The notes below the pieces were generated by a model that worked only from the letters and a program-made list of their open reading frames with translations, ran no database searches and was not told the origin of the DNA. This document shows, in pieces, positions 1 through 8,546 of a DNA stretch of 64,000 nt. A program made the position numbers and the translations under genes. Origin of the DNA: Polyangiaceae bacterium (GTDB lineage Bacteria > Myxococcota_A > Polyangia > Polyangiales > Polyangiaceae); NCBI GenBank assembly GCA_020633205.1, contig JACKEB010000021.1, positions 62,001 to 126,000 on the forward strand. Reading direction: 5' to 3'. Each line of letters begins with the position of its first letter. Positions within the stretch are counted from its first letter, which is position 1.

Positions 1-1367
1 ACTTCTGTGCCCTGGGTGTCGACCTGAAAGAAGTCGCGGTCCGCGACGTCCGGTTCCATTCGCTGACCTAGATGACCCCGGACCTCTTTTCCGAACGGAA
101 GCGGATTCGCTTGGGTGGGAGTGTCGTTCGGTTCGATTTCGACGCCAGTGAACGCAGGAACGTAGGTTAGCTTCTTGTACAGTTCGAACCCGCCGTAGCT
201 GAGGACTCCGAGCACGATTAGGATACCGAACCAAACGGCCTGGTCTCGCCGCTTCAGTTTTCGCTCGTAGCGCTCTACCTCGTCACGCGTGGCGGCAGCA
301 TCCGGGCGCTCGAGCTCGCGCATGTGCCCGGAGTCGAGCAGGTAGTCCACCCCGCTGTTGGCGCCTTGGTTCTCCAGCTCTCCCACGAGAGCGGCCTGAA
401 GATCGGTTACTGACTGAAACCGCTGCGCCGGGTCTTTCGCCAACAGGCGCATCACGATCCGATTCATCCCGTGTGGAATGCTCAGTTCGGGGAAGCGTTG
501 GCTGGGGGCTTGGGCGTCGTCGGTGAGGTGCTTGGTCAACACGCCTACCGGCGTCGCCGCGTCGAATACCGGCTTGCCCGTCAGTGCCTTGTACATCAAG
601 GCTCCGAGGGAATAGATGTCGCTACGCTGGTCTACTTCCTCCCCGCGTACTTGTTCTGGAGACATATAGTAGGGCGTTCCTACGATGGCTCCGCGTGAGG
701 TCACTTCGAGCATTTCGGATGACTCGCGGAGCTTTGCGAGTCCGAAGTCCAAGACTTTTACGAGCTCACCTTCCCGAGTCTGCAGGACGATGATGTTCTC
801 GGGTTTCAGATCCCTGTGGATCATGCCTTGGCCATGAGCTTCTGCGAGAGAGCTGCAGATCTGAATCGTGAGGCGTGCGACTCGCACGGGATCCAGGCAG
901 CCGGAGTCTTCGATTAGGCGCCCGAGGTCGCGTCCGTCGAGGAACTCCATGGCCAGGTAAGTCAGGCCATCACTCGTCCCAAAGTCGAAGACCTGAACGG
1001 TGTTGGGATGGGAGAGCTTGCTGACCATCAGCGCTTCGCGCTTGAAACGCCCAACCAGCTCGCTGTCGCTCGTGAGCTCGCCAGTGAGCAACTTCAGCGC
1101 CATCAGCTTCCCGATTCGAACGTGCTCGACGCGATAGACCACGCCCATTCCCCCACGTCCGATGGGAGCGACGATGCGATAGCGCTCCGCGATGACCATT
1201 CCCAGCAGCGGGTCCGCGATCTTCTCCGGCGACACCACCTCACGCTTGGGGGCCCCGCTGTGTTCGAGCGAACTGCCACACTGATTGCAGAAGCGAGACG
1301 CGGGCGAGTTCTCAGCTCCACACTCCGGACAAGTGGAGACCAGGCGCTGCGTGGTCGCCGAGTTCAC
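1..1367 (-). CDS. Membrane Ser/Thr protein kinase with zinc ribbon, C-terminus cut by window edge
   Basis: It reads from a GTG at 1367 leftwards off the window; about 455 residues are visible. Residues 13-30 form a zinc ribbon (CPEC ... CNQC). The kinase domain covers about residues 61-325: glycine loop GRGGMGVVY at 70-78, ATP-binding K92, catalytic HRDLKPEN at 184-191, DFG at 207-209, and SPEQ where APE is usual. One membrane helix follows at about 378-394. The outer segment begins EIEPNDTPTQANPL and DRDFFQV, which resembles the start of a PPC (pre-peptidase C-terminal) beta-sandwich; that assignment is tentative because the domain is cut. The gene is a PknB/Pkn-type receptor kinase of the kind common in Myxococcota. 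Its GTG overlaps the TGA of the upstream gene (GTGA), so the two are translationally coupled. Its substrate cannot be read from sequence. Confidence 0.93.
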   Translation of the reverse strand, partial: MNSATTQRLVSTCPECGAENSPASRFCNQCGSSLEHSGAPKREVVSPEKIADPLLGMVIAERYRIVAPIGRGGMGVVYRVEHVRIGKLMALKLLTGELTSDSELVGRFKREALMVSKLSHPNTVQVFDFGTSDGLTYLAMEFLDGRDLGRLIEDSGCLDPVRVARLTIQICSSLAEAHGQGMIHRDLKPENIIVLQTREGELVKVLDFGLAKLRESSEMLEVTSRGAIVGTPYYMSPEQVRGEEVDQRSDIYSLGALMYKALTGKPVFDAATPVGVLTKHLTDDAQAPSQRFPELSIPHGMNRIVMRLLAKDPAQRFQSVTDLQAALVGELENQGANSGVDYLLDSGHMRELERPDAAATRDEVERYERKLKRRDQAVWFGILIVLGVLSYGGFELYKKLTYVPAFTGVEIEPNDTPTQANPLPFGKEVRGHLGQRMEPDVADRDFFQVDTQGTE

Positions 1368-3652
1368 TTCACCCCCTCGAGCACGAAATCAGCCTCGACT
1401 TCGGGGAGCGTCTGACCCTTGCGCGGTCCAGGTACACCGCGCTTCACTTCGCCGAACACGGTGATCTTGTCACCGCTCTTCAACGCTGTCTCCCCGGCGT
1501 ACACGACGCGCGCTAGGCATGGGGGGGAGGAGCACTGCGAGCTGACGTCGAGCAACAGGATGTTGCGGTGGTCGCTCGGCCGGGCGTCGGTGATCTTTCC
1601 GCTCCAGGCGACCTTTGCGCCAGTGCTCTTCCCCAGCTGACTCGAGACGCTGGAGTAGGAAGCTGTCTTTCCTTTGCGGAAATCTTTGGCCGCGTCTTCC
1701 AGACTGCTCACCCGTTTGACATGGATCGGGACAAACCGTGGTGCGTGCTTGGCCAGCGTGCCCTTCACCTGAATCGTCGTCTCACCCGTCGTGGAGACGT
1801 TCATCACCTGGGAGAAGCTGCCATCTGCCTGGCGCTTGATGGCGCGACCAGCAACCGTGACTTCCACCCCTGGTTGGGTCGTCCCAGCTAGTAGGAAACG
1901 CGGCTTGTCCACGGTAATGGCGTCGAGTGGTGCTTCCACCACCAACGGCGCGATGCCGATCTGGACCTTCGTCTTGCCAGACTCAGCGGCGGAGTCTGGA
2001 GGGCTCACGCGATAGCTGAGCTCTCGCTCCAGCCGTTCGACGCCTTTCGCGGGACCGCTAAGCTGCTGGCTGACGTCTTCGGTCCAGCGACCCTTCCCGT
2101 CAGTGTCGAGCGCCAGCGGCTTGCCCTCGACCTCCACCTCGGTGCCAGGGCGCGCTTCGACGGCCAGAGCAAGCTTGGGGGGATCTTCTTCCAGCGCACT
2201 GATATCGACCTTTACCCGGTAATCCACGGGGATTTTTAGTTTCACCGACTCCGCCTTCGAGCCGGGTCGTGTGAGTTCCAGCGCGAGCTCATGGTCACCA
2301 ACGCTGAGCGGCTGACCGAGCTGGACGCTAGCGCGCCCGGAGCTGAAGGTCCCTTCGTTGCCGGTCCCGGTGAGCTTGACCTTCGTCTGGTCAGGACACG
2401 CGAGGCAGCTCAGGACGAGCTCTTCTTGCCCGCTCTCCGAAGTTTCGAGCCGCGCGCTGACCGGTGTGCTGGGGCGCAGGACGAACCACAACCCGACACC
2501 GCCGAACAGAATCAGCACCGCTAGCCCGACCAGTAGCCAAGGCCAAATCGGCTTGCCCTGCGGAATTGACGGTGGCGCCTCGGCCAGGCTCTGAGGTGGC
2601 GGCACGTCTGGGTACTGCACAGCGGCAGCGGCTTGGCCAGCGTGCACCGGTGCGATGCCGGGCATGGCGACACCGAGCATGGTGCGCTTTTCTGAAGTGA
2701 CGGACTGAGGCGCTGAGTTGCCAGTGGGTGCGATGCCGGGCATGGCGACGCCGAGCATGGTGCGCTTCTCGCTCAGTAGCGCCTGGGAGGCTGGCGGGGC
2801 GCCTCCGCCGTGTAGTGGCGCTGCGCTCGGAGCTGCAGCTGCGTTTGGCGCCGTAGCTGCCTGTTCGGCTTGTGCTCGTTGCAGCGCCGCGAGCTGGGCG
2901 GGGTCCACTGGTGCGATGCCGAGCATGGTGCCCTTGACGGCGTTCGCGCTGGCTTGGTTCGCTGCGCTGCTCGCGGGCGGCATGCCGAGCATGGTCCCCT
3001 TCGCTGCCAGAGCATTGCCCTGCGGAGACGCAGAAGCGTCGGGGTCGGTCAGGCCAGCATCGGGATCGGTCGGGCCAGCACCGGCGGCGACTGGTGATAC
3101 CGGCGGCATGCCGAGCATCGTGGCCTTGGCGAGGTTGGGGTTTGGCGCGGCTTCCGCCCCTGGGTTGATCGGCGCTTGGGCGCTCGGCGCGTTGTACTGC
3201 AGCTGCGTGCGCATCAAGTTCGGCTTCACCGGGGATGCCTGCTCTGGCGGTGCGGCCTGCTGCGGCGGTGCGGCCTGCTGCGGCGGTGCGACCTGCTGCG
3301 GCGGTGCGACCTGCTGCGGCGGGACCTGCTGCGGCGGGACCTGCTGCGGCGGGACCTGGATCGCGACTTGCGGAGGCAGGAGCTGCGTGCCCCCAAGATT
3401 CATCTTGGCGGGCTGGGGTTCAGGCTCAGGGGACCTCACCCCCGAATCTCCAGCTGCCTGCGTAGAGACTTGGCTGGGCGCTCCCTGTTGCTCCGAAACC
3501 GACGGAACACCCAGGCGCGTCTGCGCCAGATCAGCCTGCGCCGGACGCCGCGTCTCCGGTGCCCCGTCGAGGGAGCCCCCACACACCACGCACTGAACCG
3601 CGTAAGGCTCGTTCGTGCTCCCGCAGCTGGGGCAGACCCGCATCGCCCGCAC
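1364..3652 (-). CDS. Zinc-ribbon membrane protein with five TMLG motifs
   Basis: 762 residues. A zinc ribbon at the N-terminus (C7, C10, C21, C24) is followed by a long Pro/Gln/Ala-rich cytoplasmic region. That region has a PPQQ run at about 95-137 and five copies of a K-x-TMLG motif, with threonines near 178, 220, 242, 298 and 324; the last two share KRTMLGVAMPGIAP. One membrane helix lies at about 369-392. The remaining 370 residues are probably exported and beta-rich, with an OB-like segment at the end. Function is unknown. It is encoded directly upstream of and coupled to the Ser/Thr kinase, and the repeated threonine motifs make it a plausible substrate or scaffold, which is inference. 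The start is a GTG at 3652 preceded by AGGG; an ATG nine bases inside is an alternative. Confidence 0.85.
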   Translation of the reverse strand: MRAMRVCPSCGSTNEPYAVQCVVCGGSLDGAPETRRPAQADLAQTRLGVPSVSEQQGAPSQVSTQAAGDSGVRSPEPEPQPAKMNLGGTQLLPPQVAIQVPPQQVPPQQVPPQQVAPPQQVAPPQQAAPPQQAAPPEQASPVKPNLMRTQLQYNAPSAQAPINPGAEAAPNPNLAKATMLGMPPVSPVAAGAGPTDPDAGLTDPDASASPQGNALAAKGTMLGMPPASSAANQASANAVKGTMLGIAPVDPAQLAALQRAQAEQAATAPNAAAAPSAAPLHGGGAPPASQALLSEKRTMLGVAMPGIAPTGNSAPQSVTSEKRTMLGVAMPGIAPVHAGQAAAAVQYPDVPPPQSLAEAPPSIPQGKPIWPWLLVGLAVLILFGGVGLWFVLRPSTPVSARLETSESGQEELVLSCLACPDQTKVKLTGTGNEGTFSSGRASVQLGQPLSVGDHELALELTRPGSKAESVKLKIPVDYRVKVDISALEEDPPKLALAVEARPGTEVEVEGKPLALDTDGKGRWTEDVSQQLSGPAKGVERLERELSYRVSPPDSAAESGKTKVQIGIAPLVVEAPLDAITVDKPRFLLAGTTQPGVEVTVAGRAIKRQADGSFSQVMNVSTTGETTIQVKGTLAKHAPRFVPIHVKRVSSLEDAAKDFRKGKTASYSSVSSQLGKSTGAKVAWSGKITDARPSDHRNILLLDVSSQCSSPPCLARVVYAGETALKSGDKITVFGEVKRGVPGPRKGQTLPEVEADFVLEGVK
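3253..3357. repeat. In-frame tandem repeat encoding PPQQ(V/A)AP
   Basis: Short tandem units of 15 and 18 bases around CTGCTGCGGCGG, read on the minus strand as PPQQV and PPQQAA/PPQQVA. The unit number would be expected to vary between strains by slippage. It lies wholly inside the zinc-ribbon protein gene. Confidence 0.85.
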
Positions 3653-3813
3653 TATAGCCCTGAATCGACCGTGAGGTGGATCTCTGCGCCTTCACTGCAC
3701 TGCCCGCTTTCTGCGCGACGAATGGCAGCCTTGCCTCGATTCGCGCAGAGCTTGGCCCAAGCGTTCCAGGGAGGGTATGGCAGGCGTTGGCCAGACCCGC
3801 ATCGGTACCGCTT

Positions 3814-4587
3814 ATGTTGGCAAAACGCATCATTCCCTGCCTGGACGTGCGCGACGGACGCGTCGTCAAAGGAGTGAATTTCGTCAACATTCGCGACGCC
3901 GGCGACCCCGTGGAGTGCGCCGCCCGCTACGATGCTGACGGCGCCGACGAGATCACGTTCCTGGATATTACCGCGAGCCACGAGGCACGTAGTGCGCTGC
4001 TCGACGTGATTCGGCGCACCGCGGACGTGGTCTACACCCCACTCACGGTTGGGGGAGGCGTCAGCACTGCGGCGGATGTGAAGGCGTTGCTCCACGCCGG
4101 CGCGGACAAAGTGAGCATCAACACAGCCGCTGTACGGCGTCCGGAGTTCATCGAAGAGGTGTCCGGCGCGTACGGGGCGCAAGCGATCGTCGTTGCGATC
4201 GATGCTCGGCGCCGCAGCGACGGTGGTGATGGCTGGGAAGTATTCACCCACGGAGGTCGCAACCCGACGGGGATGGACGCCCTCGAGTGGGCCGCCGAGA
4301 TGCAGCGTCGAGGCGCCGGTGAAATTTTGCTGACCAGCATGGACCGCGACGGCACCCAAGTTGGCTATGACATACAGCTGACGCGTGCCGTCGTCGATGC
4401 CGTGGGGATCCCGGTGATCGCATCCGGTGGAGTCGGAGAACTCGAGCATTTGCGCGCTGGGTTCGTGGAGGGAGGCGCTGATGCGGCCCTCGCTGCGTCG
4501 ATTTTTCATGACGGAATGCACTCGATTCGCGAGGCGAAGCAGTACCTGAGAGCGCGCGGAGTGTGCGTGAGAGAGGACCATCAATGA
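3814..4587 (+). CDS. hisF: Imidazole glycerol phosphate synthase, cyclase subunit
   Basis: 257 residues, normal HisF length. With HisH this (beta/alpha)8-barrel closes the imidazole ring, turning PRFAR and ammonia into imidazole glycerol phosphate and AICAR in histidine synthesis. The two catalytic aspartates are in place: D11 (IIPCLDVRDGRVVKGV) and D130 (VVAIDARR). Phosphate-binding glycine motifs occur at LTVGGGVST and IASGGVG. The start was set at the ATG giving MLAKRIIPCLD, the canonical HisF N-terminus; the open frame continues 46 codons upstream without homology. No other his gene lies in the window, so HisH must be elsewhere. The stop overlaps the next ATG (ATGA). Confidence 0.97.
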   Translation: MLAKRIIPCLDVRDGRVVKGVNFVNIRDAGDPVECAARYDADGADEITFLDITASHEARSALLDVIRRTADVVYTPLTVGGGVSTAADVKALLHAGADKVSINTAAVRRPEFIEEVSGAYGAQAIVVAIDARRRSDGGDGWEVFTHGGRNPTGMDALEWAAEMQRRGAGEILLTSMDRDGTQVGYDIQLTRAVVDAVGIPVIASGGVGELEHLRAGFVEGGADAALAASIFHDGMHSIREAKQYLRARGVCVREDHQ

Positions 4588-5717
4588 CTGTCAATCTCGA
4601 ACAGATCGTCGTCGCAGGAGAGGCCCGCAAGGCTTCGGTCGCTGGTGAGGTCGCGGGCTATCTGATCCTGCTTGCGGCGGACCAGCTGCTCCGGGCTCCA
4701 CGAGAGTTCGAGTCTACAGACTTGGTGCTCGACGAGCGCGGATCGGTCAGCGTGGAGCGAGGGATCGCGTGCGACAGCGAGCTCGCTGCAGACTTGCTAC
4801 GGGAGAGCCTAGGAGAGCTGCTGGGCGTCTCGCGTCCGTTGCCCCCAGCGCTGCTGCGTGCAACCCGCAAGAGTTCGGACGTCGCCGATCTGATCCGCGA
4901 GCTTGAAGCCGCGTTGATTCCCGTGAATCGCGCCGCCGCGAAGCGCGCGTTGTCCCGTCTTTACCGCGAAGTGGTGTTGGCTGAGCAAACCGTGGGCGCG
5001 CGTGAGGTGCGGAAGCCTGCAGCGACCGCCCGTCGGCAAACCGCACCAAAGGCTCGGCGTCGTGAACGTGAAGCTGCTCCCGAGCGCGCCCCGCGCCAGG
5101 TTGATAATTTGCGCACGGAAAATCATCGCCGCCAGAGCGCTACCCGCCAAGAGCCGAGCTCTCACGTAGACGAAGCGCGTCCCTTGCGCGAACCGCAGCC
5201 TGCCGACTACCAAGCCGCGCGCACGGATCCCGCGCCCCCGCGCTGGGAGCGCGACGAAGTCAGCTTGCCGCCGCCTCCCAGGGTCCCTGAGCTCACGTAC
5301 CCCGGCCTCGACCAGGAGCCGGAAGAGGTCACGGCGCCGCAGCCCGTCGTCGCGCGCCGCATCGCGCGTCAAATCGACGAAGACTCCGAGTGGCTCGAGG
5401 CGACGAGCGAGGGCCTGGTGTTCGCCGAGGGGGATGCCACCGAGCGCGTGCCTGCAGTGACCGCGGATCCTTTCAGCGTCAGCTTCGAAGACGAGTCGGA
5501 GGCCGTAGCTTCGCCCGAACCAGTGGAAGTCCCCGAACCGGTGCCCTGCGCACCCGTGGCGGCGGGCTCGAGTCGGGTGCGCGATCGACGGAGCGATGTG
5601 AGCGAGCTGCTCAGCGGTTTTCAGGTTGCCGAGACGCGCAGCGATGAAGAGCTGAGCCGTGCACTGAAGGCGATGGTTGGCCTCGACCTCACGCCAATCG
5701 CGCCTGAGTACCGCTGA
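4584..5717 (+). CDS. Conserved-looking hypothetical protein, disordered centre
   Basis: 377 residues, starting at the ATG that overlaps the hisF stop (ATGA); an earlier in-frame ATG at 4563 lies inside hisF and is less likely. The first 130 residues look folded and mostly helical, beginning MTVNLEQIVVAGEARKASVA. Residues about 140-280 are rich in Arg, Glu, Pro and Gln and probably disordered. The C-terminus (VSELLSGFQVAETRSDEEL) is again helical. No signal peptide or membrane helix is seen. I do not recognise the family. The coupling to hisF implies co-translation but not a role in histidine synthesis. Confidence 0.8.
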   Translation: MTVNLEQIVVAGEARKASVAGEVAGYLILLAADQLLRAPREFESTDLVLDERGSVSVERGIACDSELAADLLRESLGELLGVSRPLPPALLRATRKSSDVADLIRELEAALIPVNRAAAKRALSRLYREVVLAEQTVGAREVRKPAATARRQTAPKARRREREAAPERAPRQVDNLRTENHRRQSATRQEPSSHVDEARPLREPQPADYQAARTDPAPPRWERDEVSLPPPPRVPELTYPGLDQEPEEVTAPQPVVARRIARQIDEDSEWLEATSEGLVFAEGDATERVPAVTADPFSVSFEDESEAVASPEPVEVPEPVPCAPVAAGSSRVRDRRSDVSELLSGFQVAETRSDEELSRALKAMVGLDLTPIAPEYR

Positions 5718-5737
5718 AGCCTGAAGGGGAGTCCGTT

Positions 5738-6121
5738 GTGAGCCCCGTCCAAGCTCCGGGAACAGGAGGCGGCCTAGCGAAGCTCAGCCTACTGTTTCTC
5801 GGGATGGGGCTGCTTGCGACTTGGCTGCTCGCACCGAACTTCTTTCGCGGTCGGAGCGGCGGCGTGTGTGGTTTGAGCTTGAAGTATGCTGCCGACGTGC
5901 GCGAAGTCACCGTGCAGCGCGTCGACCGCCGCGACGAGCCCCGCGCGGCGCCCGCGGAAAAACCCATGGCGGTTCCGTGCGGGGAGGCGCTCGAAGTACG
6001 CTACTCCCGGGGTCCGCCGCCCACGGGGACATCGGAGTCTCCAGCGCCGGTTGAGCAGCAAACCGTGATTCCAGCCGCGCGTCTCCGAGCCGGTTCTGTC
6101 GTGCAGGTCGAGTTGCGTTGA
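5738..6121 (+). CDS. Small single-pass membrane protein, unknown
   Basis: 127 residues from a GTG at 5738, chosen because GAAGGGGA lies a suitable distance upstream. One hydrophobic helix at about residues 14-32 (LAKLSLLFLGMGLLATWLLA) is followed by a Pro-rich soluble tail with two cysteines and a beta-like end (RLRAGSVVQVEL). It lies 20 bases after the preceding gene and is probably in the same transcript. No family is recognised. Confidence 0.7.
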   Translation: MSPVQAPGTGGGLAKLSLLFLGMGLLATWLLAPNFFRGRSGGVCGLSLKYAADVREVTVQRVDRRDEPRAAPAEKPMAVPCGEALEVRYSRGPPPTGTSESPAPVEQQTVIPAARLRAGSVVQVELR

Positions 6122-6151
6122 CGTCTGTGAAGGGTGTGCGATTCTCAGCCC

Positions 6152-6538
6152 ATGCACGACCAGAACATGGCGATTCTCAAAGGCCTTTGCGCGGTCGCCT
6201 GGGCCGATGGCCGGGTAGCAGAGGAAGAGAAGGAAGTGATCGAGGCGCTGCTCGAGGCGTTCGGCGCGAGCAAGAGCGAAGCCGCGGAAATTCGCGCCTA
6301 CGCTGCCACCGAGAAGAAGCTCGAGGACGTGCCAGTCACCCAACTGAGCTACGACGATCGTCGTGCACTACTCCAGCACGCGGTGCTGCTGACGTACATC
6401 GACGGCGAGCAAGCTGACAGCGAGCTGAAGATGCTCGAGGCGTTGTGCGAAGTGTTGCATATCCCGAGCGCCGAGGCGTCGGGCATCATGACCGCGGCAT
6501 CCGAGCGTGCGAAGAAGCTGCTCAACCTGCTCGACTAG
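6152..6538 (+). CDS. TerB-like domain protein
   Basis: 128 residues, all alpha-helical. The pattern AVAWADGRVAEEEKEVIEALL, with an acidic pair after WADG, and the second half TYIDGEQADSELKML repeat the TerB/DjlA-N motif of two metal-coordinating helical hairpins. TerB-fold proteins are linked to tellurite resistance and envelope stress, but a lone TerB domain cannot be assigned a process. The start is set at the ATG giving MHDQNMAILKGL; a GTG six codons earlier is possible but would lack space for a ribosome site. It ends the hisF-led run of plus-strand genes. Confidence 0.8.
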   Translation: MHDQNMAILKGLCAVAWADGRVAEEEKEVIEALLEAFGASKSEAAEIRAYAATEKKLEDVPVTQLSYDDRRALLQHAVLLTYIDGEQADSELKMLEALCEVLHIPSAEASGIMTAASERAKKLLNLLD

Positions 6539-6581
6539 TGTGCTGTCTCCGTAGTTCGCTGCAGAACTCGCCGGCCCCATA

Positions 6582-6660
6582 GCAGGACTGACAAAACTTC
6601 GTTTGTCAGTCCTGCGTGCTTATCCGCGCGGATCTTCGAAACCACGCTCTCGCAAAGACC
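6582..6660 (+). repeat. Dispersed structured repeat, copy 1
   Basis: Opens with a perfect 14-bp hairpin (arms 6582-6595 and 6602-6615, loop ACTTCG). A conserved core follows (CGTGCTTATCC, CGCGGATCTTCGAA) and then CGCTCTCGCAAA. A second copy on the other strand at 30659-30739 keeps the stem ends GCAGGAC/GTCCTGC, the loop and the core, while its mid-stem differs with pairing maintained. Copy 1 lies between convergent genes and could act as a terminator for either. Confidence 0.8.
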
Positions 6661-6756
6661 CGGCGAAGATCCGTGCGAGTGTTTCCGTAGGAAAGCGTCC
6701 GGGCCGCAAACCGCCTGAGTCGCGATGGCTCGCGCCCCGGCCGCCGTGCAGCGCGC

Positions 6757-7134
6757 TCAGCCGGCGTTGACGAGATCGCGCAAGCGGTCGATCTCTTTCA
6801 ACAGCGCGATGGGGCTGAACGGCTTCGTGTAGTACGCCGTGGCCCCTGCCTCCGAGGCCTTGCCTCGCGATTCCTTGTCGTCGAGCGCGCTGATGATGAC
6901 CACCGGTACGTCCTTGGTGGAGGGGTTCGCGCGCAGGCGGCGACAGACCTCGAAGCCGTCGTACTGACCGGGCAACATGAGGTCCAACAGCACGATGTCC
7001 GGAGGCTCCGTGGTGGCGACGTCGATGCCTTTGGCGCCGTTTGGCACCGCCACGACTTCGTACCCCCGAGCCCGCACCAGCGCCTCGATCATCTTACGGA
7101 TCGAGTCTTGGTCCTCGACCACCAAAATTCGCAT
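6757..7134 (-). CDS. Receiver-only response regulator (CheY-like)
   Basis: 125 residues, a single receiver domain with no output domain. Acidic pocket E7/D8, phospho-acceptor D51 (IVLLDLMLPG), switch S82 (VVIISAL) and K104 (YYTKPFSP) are all present, so it should accept phosphate. Single-domain receivers act by protein-protein contact or in phosphorelays. It lies 68 bases downstream of the degenerate kinase gene on the same strand and is probably in one operon with it. That kinase lacks an obvious phospho-histidine, so the phosphodonor may come from elsewhere. Confidence 0.95.
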   Translation of the reverse strand: MRILVVEDQDSIRKMIEALVRARGYEVVAVPNGAKGIDVATTEPPDIVLLDLMLPGQYDGFEVCRRLRANPSTKDVPVVIISALDDKESRGKASEAGATAYYTKPFSPIALLKEIDRLRDLVNAG

Positions 7135-7202
7135 GCTTTGAAAGCATAGCCGGCTCGCTCACCAAACGGGCAAACCTTTTTTCGACGCGGGGTCCTGGCG
7201 GG

Positions 7203-8546
7203 TCAGGCCGGGGGCGGTAGCAGGTCGAACTCCACAACGAAGTTCGCACCCTCGGCGATGCGGATCTCGGTGCCGATCGCACCGCAAACACATTCAGCTA
7301 CAAGCAACCACAAGCCCGCAGGTCGACCTACTGACGTTGGATCGATGCGACCCGCGATCAACTGGTCAAAGGCGGAGGTGGGAACCGTTGGGCCGCCGTC
7401 TTGGACGCTGACGCGGGCGCCAGTTCCGCGGGGCTCGAGCGTGAGCTTTACGCTGCCCGAGCGCGGAGTCGCGGCGATGGCGTGGTCCAACAGCGAGCGC
7501 ACCACAAGCTCCACGCCCGAGGGACGCTGGCTCACACTCAGGGCCTCTGGGCAGATCAGTTCGAGCCTCACGTCATGGCGTGAAGCGCGGGCTTCCGCCG
7601 CCTGAACCGCTGCCTTTGCCAGGCTCACCAGCTCGACGGGTTCGCGGTGTTCTTCAAGGCTCAGCTCGCTGACGCGCCCCAACTCCCCGATGAGTTCATA
7701 CCCTGCGGAAACGTAGGTGCCCAGGTTGCGTTCGCCGTCCCGGTGCTTCCCGTCGTTTTCCTGGAGTCCCTCCCGGATACCACCCAGGACTTCGCGTAAG
7801 GGTCGGACCAAGGCCGTGGACAAAGCCACCAGGAAGCCAAGCTGTTCGTTGCCCGGGGCTTGAGTCGGGGTGATCTTTGGCAAATCTCCCGCGGCGAACA
7901 CGGCGGCCAGCTCTCGCGCATACGCCTCACCGAGCTGCTGCGCCTGCTCGAGTTCCTTGCGAAGCTCCGTCATTTCTTCTGCGCTGGCGTCCGCAGGTAG
8001 AATCAGCCACTGGGTGCCGCCTTCGAGTTCGAGGCGGCCGCCATGGCGTAGCGCCATGCGGCTCAGCCAGCGATATTCGGTGCCTCCAGTCGCCCCCGTG
8101 TCAGGGCCGAGCTCAACGCCAACGTGGATCCAGCTGCCGCTTCGGCGGATGGAGAGGTCGGGCGTGCCACCAGCGCTAGCGGTGTGCCCCTGAGTGACGA
8201 GCACCTGAAGCATGCGCCGCAGGCCAGCCTCGTCACCGAACACTTCGGTGCCGGCGCCTGGGCTCATGGCGATGCGCGCTTCAGGCGAGACCTCACACAG
8301 CAACGCGGCGAGGTCGATGCGACCACGGCGACTTGGAGCTTGCTGGAGGTCGCTCAGCAGGGTGATGGCGTCATCCAGCGCGTCCAACGTCGTTTCGACG
8401 TTGTCGCCTTCTTTGATGGTGATGCTCATCGGGGGCGGCGGCTGGCTGAGGGCCGATACGCCTTCGCGTAGTGCCTTTGCCGCGCCGCGGGCCTCTTGAG
8501 CCAATAGCCAGCTGAGCTCTTGCCGTGTCAGTCGGTCGTTTCCCAC
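7203..8546 (-). CDS. Degenerate histidine-kinase-like protein with two ATPase-like domains
   Basis: 447 residues, cytoplasmic, with no membrane helix. The C-terminal third resembles an HATPase_c domain, but its boxes are altered: SLLDHAIAA for the N box, VQDGGPTVP for the DxGxG box and GRPAGLWLL for GxGLGL. The expected H box reads LSTALVRPL where SHELRTPL would be usual, so the phospho-accepting His is missing. Residues about 100-187 look like a second, more degraded ATPase-like fold (FGDEAGLRRMLQVLV ... LRHGGRLEL). It starts with GTG at 8546. It is upstream of a receiver protein in the same orientation and probably signals by binding. Whether it hydrolyses ATP is unclear. Confidence 0.8.
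   Translation of the reverse strand: MGNDRLTRQELSWLLAQEARGAAKALREGVSALSQPPPPMSITIKEGDNVETTLDALDDAITLLSDLQQAPSRRGRIDLAALLCEVSPEARIAMSPGAGTEVFGDEAGLRRMLQVLVTQGHTASAGGTPDLSIRRSGSWIHVGVELGPDTGATGGTEYRWLSRMALRHGGRLELEGGTQWLILPADASAEEMTELRKELEQAQQLGEAYARELAAVFAAGDLPKITPTQAPGNEQLGFLVALSTALVRPLREVLGGIREGLQENDGKHRDGERNLGTYVSAGYELIGELGRVSELSLEEHREPVELVSLAKAAVQAAEARASRHDVRLELICPEALSVSQRPSGVELVVRSLLDHAIAATPRSGSVKLTLEPRGTGARVSVQDGGPTVPTSAFDQLIAGRIDPTSVGRPAGLWLLVAECVCGAIGTEIRIAEGANFVVEFDLLPPPA

Noticed and set aside
3253..3357. Short regularly spaced repeats, CRISPR-like at first sight
   Set aside because: Units are 15-18 bases with no spacers and are in frame inside a gene, so they are a coding tandem repeat.
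2718..3596. Long Gly/Cys-rich open frame on the plus strand
   Set aside because: It is the antisense shadow of the repetitive Pro/Gln coding region of the TMLG protein; the Cys-Gly runs come from the tandem repeat.
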